Source of the DNA: Nymphaea colorata
Taxonomy: Eukaryota; Streptophyta; Magnoliopsida; Nymphaeales; Nymphaeaceae
NCBI RefSeq assembly: GCF_008831285.2
Contig: NW_022204931.1
Location: forward strand, 1-38,237
DNA length: 38,237 nt
Direction: 5' to 3'
The notes below the pieces were generated by a model. That model saw nothing but the letters and a program-made list of their open reading frames with translations. It ran no database searches and was not told the origin of the DNA. Numbering within the stretch: position 1 is the stretch's first letter; every line of letters starts with the position of its first letter. A program made the position numbers and the translations under genes. This document shows positions 22,706 through 33,625 of the stretch, in pieces.

Positions 22706-23715
22706 TAAGTTAATCATATTTTGGATGATAATAATGTAACATCAAAATTTTGAACATTGTAGAAAAGAACAATTTTTTCATGAAAATAACTTGAACCGAA
22801 ACATGATTTTCATAAATTTAGTATTAATTATATACATATTAGGAGGTTCACATTTTATTTAAAATATCTTTTAATACAAATTTGAGAGGTATGGCTTTAT
22901 CCCTTAGCCAAGTGGTATGGTGTGCGTGTGTGTGTATTAATGACATTAGGGATGGGGTACAAAGGCTTCAGACTTAGGATGTCAACTAATAACTACTGAA
23001 ATACTCTTTAAGATAATATCTAAAAGGTTAGATTGTTGTAGAAAAAAAATGTTTTGAACATTGCGTTTAGATGTATATAATTGTCCACTTGGTTCAACCA
23101 TCATCCTCTGGTCTCTTTCTCTCTCTGTCTCTCTCTCTCTCTCTCTCGTATTACTTTATGTGAATCTTAATATTATGAGAAAGGTTAAGATATGGCTGTT
23201 GGATTCAATATGTATTTTTGCAACTGAGTCCAGTATGAACTTTATGCTAAATAAATTTGGATTGCAGATCATATATGTAAATTATTTTTACATAATAAAA
23301 TCAATGAAATAAAAGATTAACATGAAATTTGACAAGTCCGAAAGGGGGAACTCTAGGGGCTGTGGAAGGCTTGGCTTTGGAGATTTTTCTACCAGATTTA
23401 TTTAGGAGCAAGTAAACTAAGAAATTGAATTTTGTCTTTAACACAACCTATAAAAAATGTGCCGATGAGTATTTTTCTCATGTATTCTAGTATTATAACA
23501 GATCACGCCACGATTGATGGGAATTAAAGTTAAAGTGAATGAAGAAAATATAATGAATTGGAGAGAGAAAAGAAACATCAATATGAACGTAGCTAGTCTG
23601 GAAGAGACGAAGAATACAGTGTAAGGAATTGACGAAACAGCGTGAAAGGACTGAAGCCAATGAGTAACAACTGACAGAATTGAGGGCCGAATTTCTTCCG
23701 TAACTTGATTACTTT
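22388..23715. other. Intergenic stretch with microsatellites and no gene
   Basis: Contains a (CA)n then (TA)n tract at about 22638-22706, short GT repeats near 22925 and a CT tract near 23115-23148. A tRNA-like word, TTAGCCAAGTGGTATGG, lies at about 22902-22920, but box B and a cloverleaf are not convincing. The open frame at 23061-23312 has no recognisable motif. Confidence 0.55.
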
Positions 23716-23763
23716 AGCGCTCTACCACTCACAAGAGGATAATGTGGTGATGGTGGTGATCAA

Positions 23764-24325
23764 ATGGACCCACCTGCTCAATTTGAATTTTATGTGCAGT
23801 TTTTTGCCTATTTTCTTCGCATCCTTCTGAAAATTGCTTCTCTTCCTCTGCCCTTCAATCTACCGAGAAACTGGGAGTGGGGTTGCAGGAGTCGGGCAGT
23901 AATAGATGCTCTTGTGCAAACAGCCATTTCTACTGCAACCAATTTATTGAAAGAGACAAAAGACTACATCTTGAATGCCAAAGACGATCTGAAGAAGCTC
24001 CAAAGGATCCTGAAAATCATCCAAAAGGACATCAAAGATGCTGATCGAGTGCTTTTTCAGCAAGGAGTGGAACAGAGAACTAGAGTTTGAGCTCAACGAT
24101 GTTCTTTATGATGCCGAGGACATCATCGAAGGATATCAAAGCAAAATTGAGGCCAGCAAGGGGGATCTGGTATGGAAGCGGTCTTTGACCACAGCGCTCT
24201 CTTCCCATTACGAAGATGTTTCTTTTCGTTGGTAACAAAATCAAGGAAATCAATGAAAGGCTTGATAAAATAAAGAAAGATTGGGACATGGTGGATAGGC
24301 TCAAAACAACACGAAAGGGGGGTGG
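23764..24325 (+). pseudogene. NLR coiled-coil (Rx-N-type) domain, frameshifted
   Basis: The start is ATG 23764 (MDPPAQFEFYV). About 40 residues in, the Rx-N coiled-coil pattern begins: VIDALVQTAIS, KDDLKKLQRILKIIQKDIKDAD. After a frameshift near 24060 come EWNRELEFELNDV and LYDAEDIIEGYQSKIE, the latter containing the EDVID-like motif. After another frameshift near 24215-24230 comes NKIKEINERLDKIKKDWD. In intact CNL proteins this domain leads into a nucleotide-binding NB-ARC domain. Here the similarity ends near 24320 and none of the P-loop, RNBS, GLPL or MHD motifs follow. Together with 25066-26571 it is the remains of one CNL resistance gene. Confidence 0.85.
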
Positions 24326-24680
24326 TAAGGACCTATGTCACCGTTTCACCGGGTGTGGGTTGCCGGTGGAATACATCTCAAAAAATTACAGTGCAGTGAA
24401 GGTATTTATTATTATTATTAATTTATTATTATAATATATTACTGATGGAAAGGCCGTTGCACTCGAATCCATACCCGAAAGCATGCCTTTCCCAATGCAC
24501 CGGTCGTAGCGTCGCCTCGACGGTTCCTTCCATCGTCGGTCAGTGGTAGAAGTCGGAAAAGGGGAAAGTCGAAAGAGAGAGAGAGCGAGATAAAAGAGGG
24601 GAAAAGGGTCGAAACCACTCCTCGCGAAATCTGCCTCTCGTCTTTGCCCTTTCCCCCTCCATCTCTGTTCCTTCCTATCT
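24326..24680. other. Foreign insert between NLR halves, unrecognised left part
   Basis: After the coiled coil there is a short ATT-rich tract (24405-24440), then GC-richer sequence with GA and CT tracts, unlike NLR coding DNA. It looks like leader or untranslated sequence of a captured gene. No inverted terminal repeat or target duplication could be matched with the right edge near 25063. Confidence 0.45.
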
Positions 24681-25061
24681 GTGACCGAACCGATGCCGTT
24701 TTTCCATCGGAAATTGACATCGGTCGCATTGGCATCAAGATTTCGATCAAGAGTGAAGGAATATCTCGGCTTCGTCAAACCTAACTGCCGATCTGCAGAT
24801 AAGGGCACCCTCCTCACCCTCATCGTCCTCATTGGCACTTGCTGGTCCTTCCTCAAACCCTACCTTCAGGACAGGGAGAAGAAGGTCCTGATGATCGTGA
24901 TCCCTCTCGAAGTTGGTTCCAACATAGCACACATCGTCCTCGATGAGACCGGGCTGTTCACACAGGACTGGATCACATGGAAGCAGGTTTTCCTACTCGT
25001 TGATGTCATCTGCTGCTGTGCCGTGCTGTTCCCCATTATCTGGTCTATCAAGAACCTCTGA
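24681..25061 (+). pseudogene. Fragment of a GPR107/CAND-type seven-transmembrane protein
   Basis: From residue 41 of this frame (24801) onward the sequence matches the membrane core of plant GPR107-like (lung seven-transmembrane, CAND6/7-like) proteins: KGTLLTLIVLIGTCWSF, LQDREKKVLMIVIPLEV, DETGLFTQDWITWKQVF, LLVDVICCCAVLFP, IIWSIKNL. These are roughly two to three transmembrane spans of a protein usually over 400 residues long, with no N-terminal lumenal domain and no later spans. TGA at 25059-25061 stands where the family has Arg after IKNL, consistent with CGA to TGA. The first 40 residues are not recognised. It lies where the NB-ARC domain of the NLR should be. Confidence 0.8.
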
Positions 25062-25065
25062 GAGG

Positions 25066-26571
25066 ATGCCCGCACTGGAGGCATTGGAACCTCCACTTGG
25101 GCAGGAGTGCTTGGAGATAGGCGATTATAAAGGAAATATGCCAGTTTGGCATTTGAATACCTAGCATACCAAGCTACATTCACTGAAGCTGTAAAGATGC
25201 CATTTATGGGAAAAACTAATAAGCATTACCTCGTTGAAAGTACTAAATGTCATCAATTGCCCAGCACTATGTGAAATAGTTAGCACACCTGCCTTGGAGT
25301 TGTTGAAGGTGGAGGAATGCTGCAGCCTAGAGCAATTACCTCATCACATGCCTGCACTCAAGTGGTTGGACGTGGCACTTTGTGACAGCCTGGAGCAATT
25401 GCCTCAGCACATGCCTGCTCTCAAGTCGTTGATGGTATGGGCATGTGATAGCCTAAAGGCTCTTGTTAACATGCCTGCCTTGGAGTCATTGGAGTTGAGT
25501 TATTGTGATGGCCTAGAGCATCTACATGACATGCCTGCTCTCAAGTCATGATGGTGCGGAGATGTGATAGGCTGAAGACTCTAGCTGACATGCCTGCCTT
25601 GGAGTCATTGGAGGTAGAATTTTGTGACAGCCTAGAGCAATTACCTCATGACATGCCTGCTCTCAAGTCGTTTAAGGTGTATGGACCTAATAGCTTGAAG
25701 ACTCTTGTTAACGTTCCTTTACTTGAGGAATTGATGGTGGAAGGTTTGCTCAACTGGGAAGGGTGGCCAGCAGATAGATTTGGGGAAACAACATTGACTT
25801 CTATGCGAAGGTTAAGAGAGGCAAATTTTATGAATTGACCAAAGATGCAGACAGAAGGCTTGCTTGATGCTCTATTGGAGCTGGCGGGGCATGACGGTCA
25901 AGTGACTCAGCTCCAAAGTCTGTCAGTGTGTTGTTGCCTAAGTGCAAGATTGGGATGGAAATTCCTTGAGCAACTGCCTAAGCTCATTGAGTTAAGGTTG
26001 GATCCAGACTCAGCAGTACTACTGCCATCGCCATTGCCATCGGAGGTATCAACATTTCTACCCTCCCTCAAGTCTCTGTCTTTGAGTGACACGAATCTTG
26101 ATGAGGTCAAATTGGGAAGGGTGCTTCAGTGCCTGTGGGGTCTCTCACAACTGGAGACACTGTTCCTAAACTATTTCTATGAGGACATCAGCTTGGGAGG
26201 CCACTGGCAATGCCTCCCAAAACTGAGATACCTAGAGCTTCAATACTTCCCCAATCTGAAGTCTCTGTTGGACATTACTACCCACCAAAATGAAAATGAT
26301 GCAGTAGCAACAACATGTCCCACGGATGCAAATGAACAGATAACCTGCCTCTCAAAGCTCGAAAAGCTGGTAATTTACTTTTGTCCAGCACTCCATCTGA
26401 CGCAGCAACTCAGAGACCATCTTGGGGAAAGTTTACCCATCCAAGGCTAAAGTGGTTGAGGTGCTGTTATATCATGTTACGGAACCTTTTCTATTTCGTA
26501 GGCTGAAGCCTTCAGTATTTACATATGTCCTGCACTTGATCTGCCGCAGGAGTTAAGATGCCATCTTGGAG
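25066..26571 (+). pseudogene. NLR leucine-rich-repeat region, broken and 3'-truncated
   Basis: Starts with MPALEALE and, after a degraded stretch, ITSLKVLNVINCPALCEI near 25225. Then come regular short LRRs of 20-21 residues: MPALKSLMVWACDSLKALVN, MPALESLELSYCDGLEHLHD and so on (about 25287-25735). Normal irregular NLR LRRs follow (LPKLIELRLDPDS, FLPSLKSLSLSDTNLDEV, LPKLRYLELQYFPNLKSLL). A 1-bp loss near 25549 shifts the frame, TGA at 25836-25838 sits between FMN and PKMQTEG in one frame, and TAA near 26448 ends the last exon. A second copy of the terminal repeat (ICPALDLPQELRCHLGG) runs to 26571, where sequence homologous to copy A begins. Confidence 0.88.
25287..25735 (+). repeat. DNA-level tandem array of 60-63-bp LRR modules
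   Basis: ATGCCTG(C/G)(C/A)-type module starts fall at 25348, 25411, 25471, 25531, 25590 and 25653, spacings 63, 60, 60, 59 and 63. Two module types alternate, CTCAAGTC and TTGGAGTCATTGGAG, implying duplication of two-module units of about 120 bp. The 59-bp module is the one with the 1-bp deletion. Confidence 0.9.
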
Positions 26572-27452
26572 GACATAAACCTCAAATACAAAGATAGAGA
26601 CTACAACTAACCAAAAAGAAGATAGGCATAAAACCAACCTCACTGTACAAAAGGATTACAGCCTCATTGCAATCGATTGTTGACAGCAAATACATCAGCT
26701 ACAAAAAGCCATTTTCTGCACACCATTTCACCACATACAGACATTTTCTGCACACCATTCCACCACATACAGATTGACCGGAAAACCATGTAGTAAGGAG
26801 GAAAGATCACCTCTTGATGTTTCCATTTTATACCAGCTATCATATCCTTTAAATCATTGCAGACTCTCCATTCGAGACCACTCATAATCAAATTGGCATG
26901 ATGCATAATAGAATTTCTTTGTTTCCTTATGTTCCAAAAGAGTACATGTAAGCATAAACACAATGTATTGTAACCCATTTATTTGAAAGACCATTTGAAC
27001 CACCATGAGATAACTTCTTGAATAGAGTTATGCACTTCTAGCCATGACCCCCCCCCTCATATTTTGGAAAAAATATGATACTTATATTTTTAAAAAAATT
27101 GAATTTGCGCTATCTAAAAATTTTGAAAAATATTGTTCACTACTTTTATATTTTTTGCAAATACTATTCTACCCTTCCTAAAAACAATTGCTGGCTTTGC
27201 CCTTGTATCTAGGGTCTTCTGTTTTTTATTTCATGTCCATTTCATCTCAAGTTAATGAAATTATGAGCACCCCAATCCTCACACCAAATTTTCACCTTTA
27301 CTGTAACCCAAACACCACTAAATTAAGTATCAAACTTCTTCTCATCCCCAAAAGGCAGCTTTTCCAAATCCAAGAGAAATAAGAATTACTTTACAGTGTT
27401 CACAAGCTCCCATTCAAGTATTGGTGTCTGACTAATAGAGCACATAAGGAGT
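26572..27452 (-). mobile_element. LINE relic, copy B, 3' part
   Basis: Homologous to 7669-8547. The minus-strand reading includes LFWNIRKQRNSIMHHANL and CNDLKDMIAGIKWKHQ, the region after RT in plant L1-like elements, with a clearer WNIRKQRN word than copy A. The LTR insertion interrupts it at 27453. The rest continues at 30933. Confidence 0.78.
27448..27452. repeat. Left target-site duplication GGAGT
   Basis: GGAGT flanks the left end of the LTR insertion. The empty site in copy A reads GGAGT at 8543-8547 followed directly by TGGTGACG. Confidence 0.8.
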
Positions 27453-28424
27453 TGTAATCACCCCAAATTTTTCTAAAAGACTACGTTATTTTACCCAAGC
27501 ACAAAACCCAAATTTAGACGCAAGATTCAAATCCAATATCCAACTTTTAGATCTAAATTAGATACAAAACCCAAGTTCACATCCAAATCAAGCATTTCAG
27601 ACCCAAAATTTGAATCGTGTTCGAAACGACAAAATTTGAGTGTTGCGCGTGCACAGACCTTCCCTTTGCTTTAAGAACTCATTTCTCATGCCAAAACATT
27701 TTCTAAACCGAAGTCGCATGCTCGAACGAGTCGACAACCGACTAAACCAAAATCAGATTTGGAGCAAGTTCGGAGTTGCTCAAAAGGGAGTCGACCACCC
27801 TTTTATGATAAAAAAATTATTTTATATACCTTTTTGATAAATTAAACAAGAAAAAATGAATTTTTATACTTTTACTTGGAAAACCTTTCTTTACATTTCA
27901 AATAAAAAAATATATATCACGCTTCCTATATAAGTAGCTTTTTTTTATATATTTTAATGAATTTCATTTTTTTTAAAAAAAGGGGGATTGAGCATCCCGT
28001 GACACACAATCGCGCAACAAGTGTGCGTCGCATGACACGCGCGTGCGCGCTACGCCATCGCGTGTAGTACCTCTACGCACGGCAGCGCCTTGCACGCTGC
28101 CGCACGCGGTCTTCAAGCGTCGGGCGCTGTTGCACCTGGCGCGCAGTAGCGCCCAAGCAGGGGGCTGCTATTGCGGGCCCCCCTTCCTTTTCCTTGCAAA
28201 AACAGCCCCTTAGGTGGCGGATTTGATTTTTTTTTGTGAGCAATAGCCCTACCCACACTTCAAATGGGTGTTTGCAGGGCTAGTGGCCAATCCCACTTAG
28301 TCAAAACCTATTTTTCTTTTAAAAAAAATAAAAATAAAAATAATTCAAAATTATGTGAAATTCGAATGAAAATGGGGTGAAATTCAAAAAAATTCAAATT
28401 TTGGGTTTTGGCTCCAAAATCCTC

Positions 28425-28432
28425 TATAAATA
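28425..28432 (+). promoter_or_regulatory. TATA box of the LTR
   Basis: TATAAATA followed by a C-run and CTTTTGGGC, a layout common in long plant gypsy LTR promoters. This sets the element on the + strand. Confidence 0.6.
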
Positions 28433-28734
28433 CCCCCTTTTGGGCAAGAGTTGGTCCTTGGGATAAACTGTAGTGTATTCTCACTTGAAGACTTAGAGTT
28501 TCTCTTGAGATTTCTCTCTCTCCCTCTTCCTCTTTCCATTTCTCTCCAACTTGGGAGCTAGCTTCATCAAGTCACAACCCTCTTGGGGGCCATCATCTTG
28601 GAGCTTCACTCAAGGGGATCTCCAAGCTAATGTATTCATTTTTCCAAAAGCTATTCTCACTAGAGGTATGTAATCAATATCTCACCTCTTTCTTTCTTCA
28701 TTTTTCTCTCTCCCTCCTATCCCCATTGCCAAAG

Positions 28735-29400
28735 GAGATAGCTCTCACTCTCTATTTTAGAGTCAAGAGGCTATGCTCGAGTGCACCGGGAGCATAAGAA
28801 GATGAGATGATCTTTTATTTCATGATTAAATCATGTTCTTTCTTTCCTTGATTATAGTGTTGTTGTTGTTGTTCATTCTCTTTATTAATATGTGTTTGTT
28901 ATTATTGCTATTTCTTTTTCTTGAATATAGTTTCGTTGTTGTTATCTTTATTTTCTTCTCATCTTCATCTCCTCATGGATAAAGAAGATAACACTCAATC
29001 TCCATTTTAGAGACAAGAGGCTATGCTCGAGTGCACCGGGAACATGAAAAGATGAGATGATCTTTCAATTCAAGCTTAAATCATGCTTGCTATTTCATTA
29101 AATATGGCATTGTCTTTCATTTTTGATGTTCTTTTCATCTTCATCTCCCCATGGTCAAAGGAGATAGCACTCAATTTCTATTTTAGAGACAAGCGGCTAT
29201 GCTCGAGTGCACAGAGAGCATGGAAAGATGAGATGGTCTTTCATTTCATGCTTAAATCATATTTTCTATTAAATATGACATTGTCTTCATTTTCTTCTCA
29301 TCTTCATCTCCACATGGCCAAAGGAGATAGCACTCAATCTCTATTTTAGAGACAAGATGCTATACTTGAGTGCACCGGAAGCATGGAAAGATAAAATGGT
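28735..29400 (+). repeat. Four-unit tandem repeat inside the LTR
   Basis: Units carry GAGATAGC(A/T)CTCA, CTATTTTAGAG, a GGCTATGCTCGAGTGCAC core, AGATGAGATG and AAATCAT words. Core positions are about 28769, 29019, 29195 and 29358, so spacings are 250, 176 and 163 bp. They lie downstream of the TATA box, in what would be the transcribed part of the LTR. The last unit has lost the CTCGAG site. Confidence 0.85.
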
Positions 29401-30055
29401 ATAACATTTCATAGTTACCTCATGTTCTATCTCCCTCCGTCATGCTCTCTGTCTCTCTCTCTCTCTCTCTCTTGCTTTCCTTCCTTGAATATTGTCTATA
29501 TACTATCAGTGCATGCTTGCTTAATTTTCCATTTATATGTGAATGCATGATAAGAATGAGAGTGCGGTTTGTGATTCTCTCTTTATTATTGTGTTGATTA
29601 ATTTTGAGGTTGGGGCTTGTCCAACCCGAGAAGAACCTTCACGAATTTGTACATGTGAAAGTGCATTTTCATATCATTTCATGTAAGTTTCCTTTAAATC
29701 GACCGATTAGGAACCCTAGTGAGTGCCCTATTGTGTGGTTTGAGTTTCTTCCATACCCAATGGTGGAAGAAACATATTCCTTTGCAACCAATGAAACAAC
29801 TATGTTTTATGTTTACGTTTTCCAAAATATTTTCAAAAGAATCCTTTCTAATATGGCTTTGGAGACTTAGCTTAGACTCTTGCATGAGTCCAAGCTCCCC
29901 TCCGGCCTACATCAAACTTGAAGTCGGATGTTTTAATTTATCTTTAATCTCATGAAGATATACATGTTACATACATGTGTATGCACATGACGATTTTTAT
30001 CATTCTCTCTCTATGTTTACATATTTCATTTTACAAATTTTCGTATCAATATGAA

Positions 30056-30093
<38 letters not shown>

Positions 30094-30927
30094 TCTCCTA
30101 CTTTTTCTTTCTAGAATCTTTTTCTCTTTTCAAGTCCAATGCCTCCATCTTCAAATTATATATATATATATATTTATATATATACATGCATATGTATATA
30201 TATATTTCTCTATTTCTTTTCCTTTAAAATCTCTCTCTTCACTAAGGCCACAACTCAAGTAATGACCCAATGTTGGATTCATTCTTGATGGTCTACAACC
30301 TCAATCCATTTTCAAAAACTAATAACTATGAAAACAAAAATCTTATATGTATGTTATGGTAGGAATGGCTTAGATGAATGTTGTTGTAGGAATGAGTCAT
30401 TTTTCTTTCTATCATCTTAAGATCAATGCCTCCATGCATTCACTTCCATTCAATATCACAAATGAGCACAATTACATCTCTAAATGAACTTAAGCAAGAT
30501 GAGATGGAGCTCTAACTCGGTGGTAATCGAATTAGAGCAAAATGTCAAACCTACTTAAAGTCTTAAGAGAACACTAAAATGACTTCAAAATGATTTTCCA
30601 AGCCTTCCAAATGATATTTACAAAGATTTTCCAACTATAGTTTTCCTCAAAATGTTTCACATTCTCAAGCAATTTTTTAAAATCCTTTTCAAAAGTTTGA
30701 AACATTAAACTTTCAGTATTTTTTTACTCCGCATATAGAAAATATGTTTCAGCCAAAATGAAGTGCATCAATAATAAACATAGCCCTTGGATTGATTACC
30801 CACAGTAAAGGCACTGGGAATGATCGATCCTTGTACTGACAGGCGAGTTCTTTTCTTTCTCATTTTCAAAACAAAACTTATTTTTCTGAAGCACTCCAAA
30901 ACCAAAAAAAAATTGGGGATGTGAACA

Positions 30928-30932
30928 GGATT
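30928..30932. repeat. Right target-site duplication GGATT
   Basis: GGATT (one mismatch to the left GGAGT) followed by TGGTGACGTCAAG, which continues the LINE sequence as in copy A from 8548. Confidence 0.75.
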
Positions 30933-32180
30933 TGGTGACGTCAAGAAGGCCAAGACCACCTTCTTGTATCGGAGCAAGCGGACTTCCAACTAAGTAAGTG
31001 ATGTTTCCTAATATGATGAGAATGCCCCCAAATAAAATGACAATTTCTTCTCTACAAAGTTCAGTACAATAAGTGGAAGTCTAAATGCTCTTACCCAATC
31101 ACCCACCACTTGCTACAGAACATGTTTCTCGTATAAGTAAATGGATGGTTCACCCTTCTACAAAGCTTCTCACATAAGCCAGGGGTGAGCATACCAACAA
31201 ATAATGGAACCCAAATAAGTTAGGAGAAGTTTAGACAACTGTCAATGAAATCGGTTTGCAATGACCATTATGTTGTCAAGAACATTACAATGAATAAAAA
31301 AATGAAATGAATTTATAGTCAAACCCGCTTTGGAAGTGTAATTAGGTAAAACTTGGTTTAAGCAAGAAGTGGATTTTCACAGCAGCCCAAAAAAATAAAA
31401 GGATGTCATTTGCAGAGAAGAAGCACCCCAAGTAAGAAGTAAATTAAGAAAGTCATTTTAGGGGCTTCCTGCCCTGTAAAACTCACCATTGGAGGTTTTC
31501 AGATAAAACTTCCACAACACAACAATAGTACACAAAAGTGGACAGAGAGGGTGCATTTGTCATCGGCCTCCATGGCAACAAAAAGTGGTTCCCTCCCTTC
31601 TTAAAGGTGATAAGTAAGGAAGCAGTAGAAACATAAGTAATAATTTTCTTCACCCAATCTTCACAGGATCCCAAAAAAGAAAGACCAAAGTGCAGGAAAG
31701 ACCATCTCACTTTGCCATAAGCTTTTGCAATATCTAATCTGAGGAGAAAAAATTGTTCTATATCCCCTTATCCAAGGTGTTGACCACTTCAAGTGCAAGT
31801 TGCATGGTTGGTGAATAAATCTACTGGACAGATCAGATGCCCTTGTTCTGAGCCAATAATTGTGCTAAAACAATCTTCATTCTCTCAGCCATCAACTTAG
31901 CAACTAGTTTATAGATCAAATTGTAGAATGATGTAGGTCAAGACTTTTATATCCATAATGACATGAAATTAAAAATCAATATCATATGTGTTGCATTTAC
32001 CTACCTTACAAGCCCATTTGTGATGAAGAAAATTCTCACCACTAGTGCCACATATTTTGCATCCCAAAATTTCTTTTGGTTCACCAATGGGAATTTGTTT
32101 TGCAAAGTGGAAAAGGGTCCACCGGGCATCAGTACGAGGCTTAGTTTTTCTGGTGCATTGTTCATTCTTGGTGCATTTCC
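30933..32180 (-). mobile_element. LINE relic, copy B, RT part
   Basis: Homologous to 8548-9790. The minus strand again gives APIQEGGLGLLDV, RWSFLHFGLSFLGSCEDWV and KIITYVSTAS. No intact frame survives. The shared stop codons and substitutions show that decay largely preceded the segmental duplication. Confidence 0.75.
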
Positions 32181-32550
32181 ACATTCATTTAAGCATTATT
32201 ATCCACTTAAATGCAGTGTGGTGCATGGTAATTATTTTAAATTGTTTTAGACATTTTAAATTTTATAAAGCAAAAAATGACGTAAGAGTCAATCCTTAAA
32301 ATATGAAAACTGTTTGTGAGGCATTGGAATAGAGAGTTCTATAAATTCTTTTATAAAATGGTAGGAGATATGTTTTAGAAGAAATAATCTTAACTAATGA
32401 ATCGTTTGATTTGGAAAAATCATTTGAAATAAAAAATCAAGTCAGTTTTTGAAAAAAGAGCTTTAATAAAATTTTATAAAAATTTTTTATTGAATGATCA
32501 TTTGTAGCATAAAGAAAGTTAGTAGCTATCTTCCAGAACACATTAATCGC
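32181..32550. other. Copy-B-specific AT-rich stretch
   Basis: About 250-370 bp between shared words GTGCATTTCCACAT and GCCTAACTCAGTTACC have only a short counterpart in copy A (9788-9860). It is either an insertion in B or a deletion in A. No element ends were recognised. Confidence 0.5.
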
Positions 32551-32769
32551 AAGGTTTTAGCCTAACTCAGTTACCACATTATTAGGGCTCGATCTTATTT
32601 TGCTTAGGTTTTTTAAAGGAGTGGCTATGGGTATCCATGAATCCTATAAATGCATAGTGAATATGCATGTTAAATGAAAAAAAAAGAGTTCTCTATGCTT
32701 GAAAAGAAAATTAGATAAGTCATTCATACCACAACATACATATAAAATAAAAAATGGGTTTCCTATCAA

Positions 32770-33625
32770 GTCAAGTGTAGTCTGATAACCATCATGGGTA
32801 CTGCACCTTAATATTGGCCTTGGTGAAGTTGACAGATTTTGGGTGAAGCAAGATGGGACTATATATATATATATATAAAGAGAGGTTGAGAGAAGTCTAA
32901 AGGGAGGGGAGATAGAGGAGAGGGGAGAAGAGGGTGGACAAGAACCGGTCTACCTTCAGGATAAGACCCTCCAAGAATGAAACTGAAGCCGTGGTTATAC
33001 CGCGCCACCTAACCCGACTGTTGGGCTACACATCACTTGGTAAAGGCGGGGGAGGGGGGGGAGAGAGAGAGAGAGAAATGGAAGATAGAAAGATAAAAGA
33101 AAAAGAGAAAAAGAGAGATTAAAAGAGAAGTAATAAAAGAAAGAGAGAGAAAGAGATTTGAAAAAGGGAGAGAGAGAACTGAAGACAGAGAAAAAAAGAG
33201 AATTTTAGAAAGAGATAGAGAAAGAGAGAGCTAAGACTACTCCTCAATACCTTCAGGACAAGACCCTCCATGAATCAAATTGAAACCGTGGCTATAGTGC
33301 GCCACCTAACGCTACTATTGGGCTACACATCACTTGGTAAAGGCAGGGGAGGAGAGAGAGAGAGAAATCGAAGACAGAAAGATAAAAGAAAAAAGAGAAA
33401 AAGAGTGATTAAAAGAGAAGTAATAAAAGAAAGAGAGAGAAAGAGATTTTAAAAAAGGGAGAGAGAGAAAAAAGAGAATTTTAGAAAGAGATAGAGAAAG
33501 AGAGAGCTAAAACGAGAGTGAGAGAAATCAAAGAGAGAGAAACCTGGGAGAGAAATAGAAAAATTAAAAGAGACACTTTAAGTTCAAAATTCTCTTTCAT
33601 GGATGGAAACTAGGATTAACAAGTT
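32770..33625 (-). mobile_element. SINE-like dispersed repeat with GA tracts, copy B
   Basis: Counterpart of 10061-11128, in one unit with a shorter TA tract (32861-32877). It has its own partial duplication: the tRNA-like segment CCTCCA(A/T)GAATSAAA...GCGCCACCTAAC occurs at about 32968-33010 and again at 33265-33310, each followed by a GA tract. The CpG in GTGCGCCACC/GCGCGCC words is better preserved here than in copy A. Confidence 0.45.

Larger units (their letters stand above)
27453..30927. mobile_element. Probable solo LTR of a gypsy (Tekay/Del-like) element, 3475 bp
   Basis: Inserted in copy B, absent from copy A. It begins TGTAATCACCCC and ends GGGGATGTGAACA, so it has TG...CA ends and short imperfect inverted repeats, flanked by GGAGT and GGATT. 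The start resembles the TGTAACACCCC opening of Tekay/Del chromovirus LTRs, which are also several kb long. Inside are a CpG-rich stretch (28010-28150), a TATA box (28425), a four-unit repeat (28735-29400) and TA microsatellites (30058-30090, 30155-30205). No gag-pol motif, PBS or second LTR copy was seen, which favours a solo LTR. A noncoding LARD is the alternative. Confidence 0.75.

Noticed and set aside
22902-22990. tRNA-like word TTAGCCAAGTGGTATGG
   Set aside because: No convincing box B at the right distance and no cloverleaf arms; at most a worn SINE head.
25234-26450. Three consecutive LRR open frames as separate small genes
   Set aside because: They join into one LRR region once the 1-bp loss near 25549 and the TGA at 25836 are recognised; the internal Met codons are LRR residues, not starts.
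28073-28258. Minus-strand 61-residue Arg/Ala-rich frame in the LTR
   Set aside because: Follows from the CpG-rich composition; no motif and no conserved counterpart.
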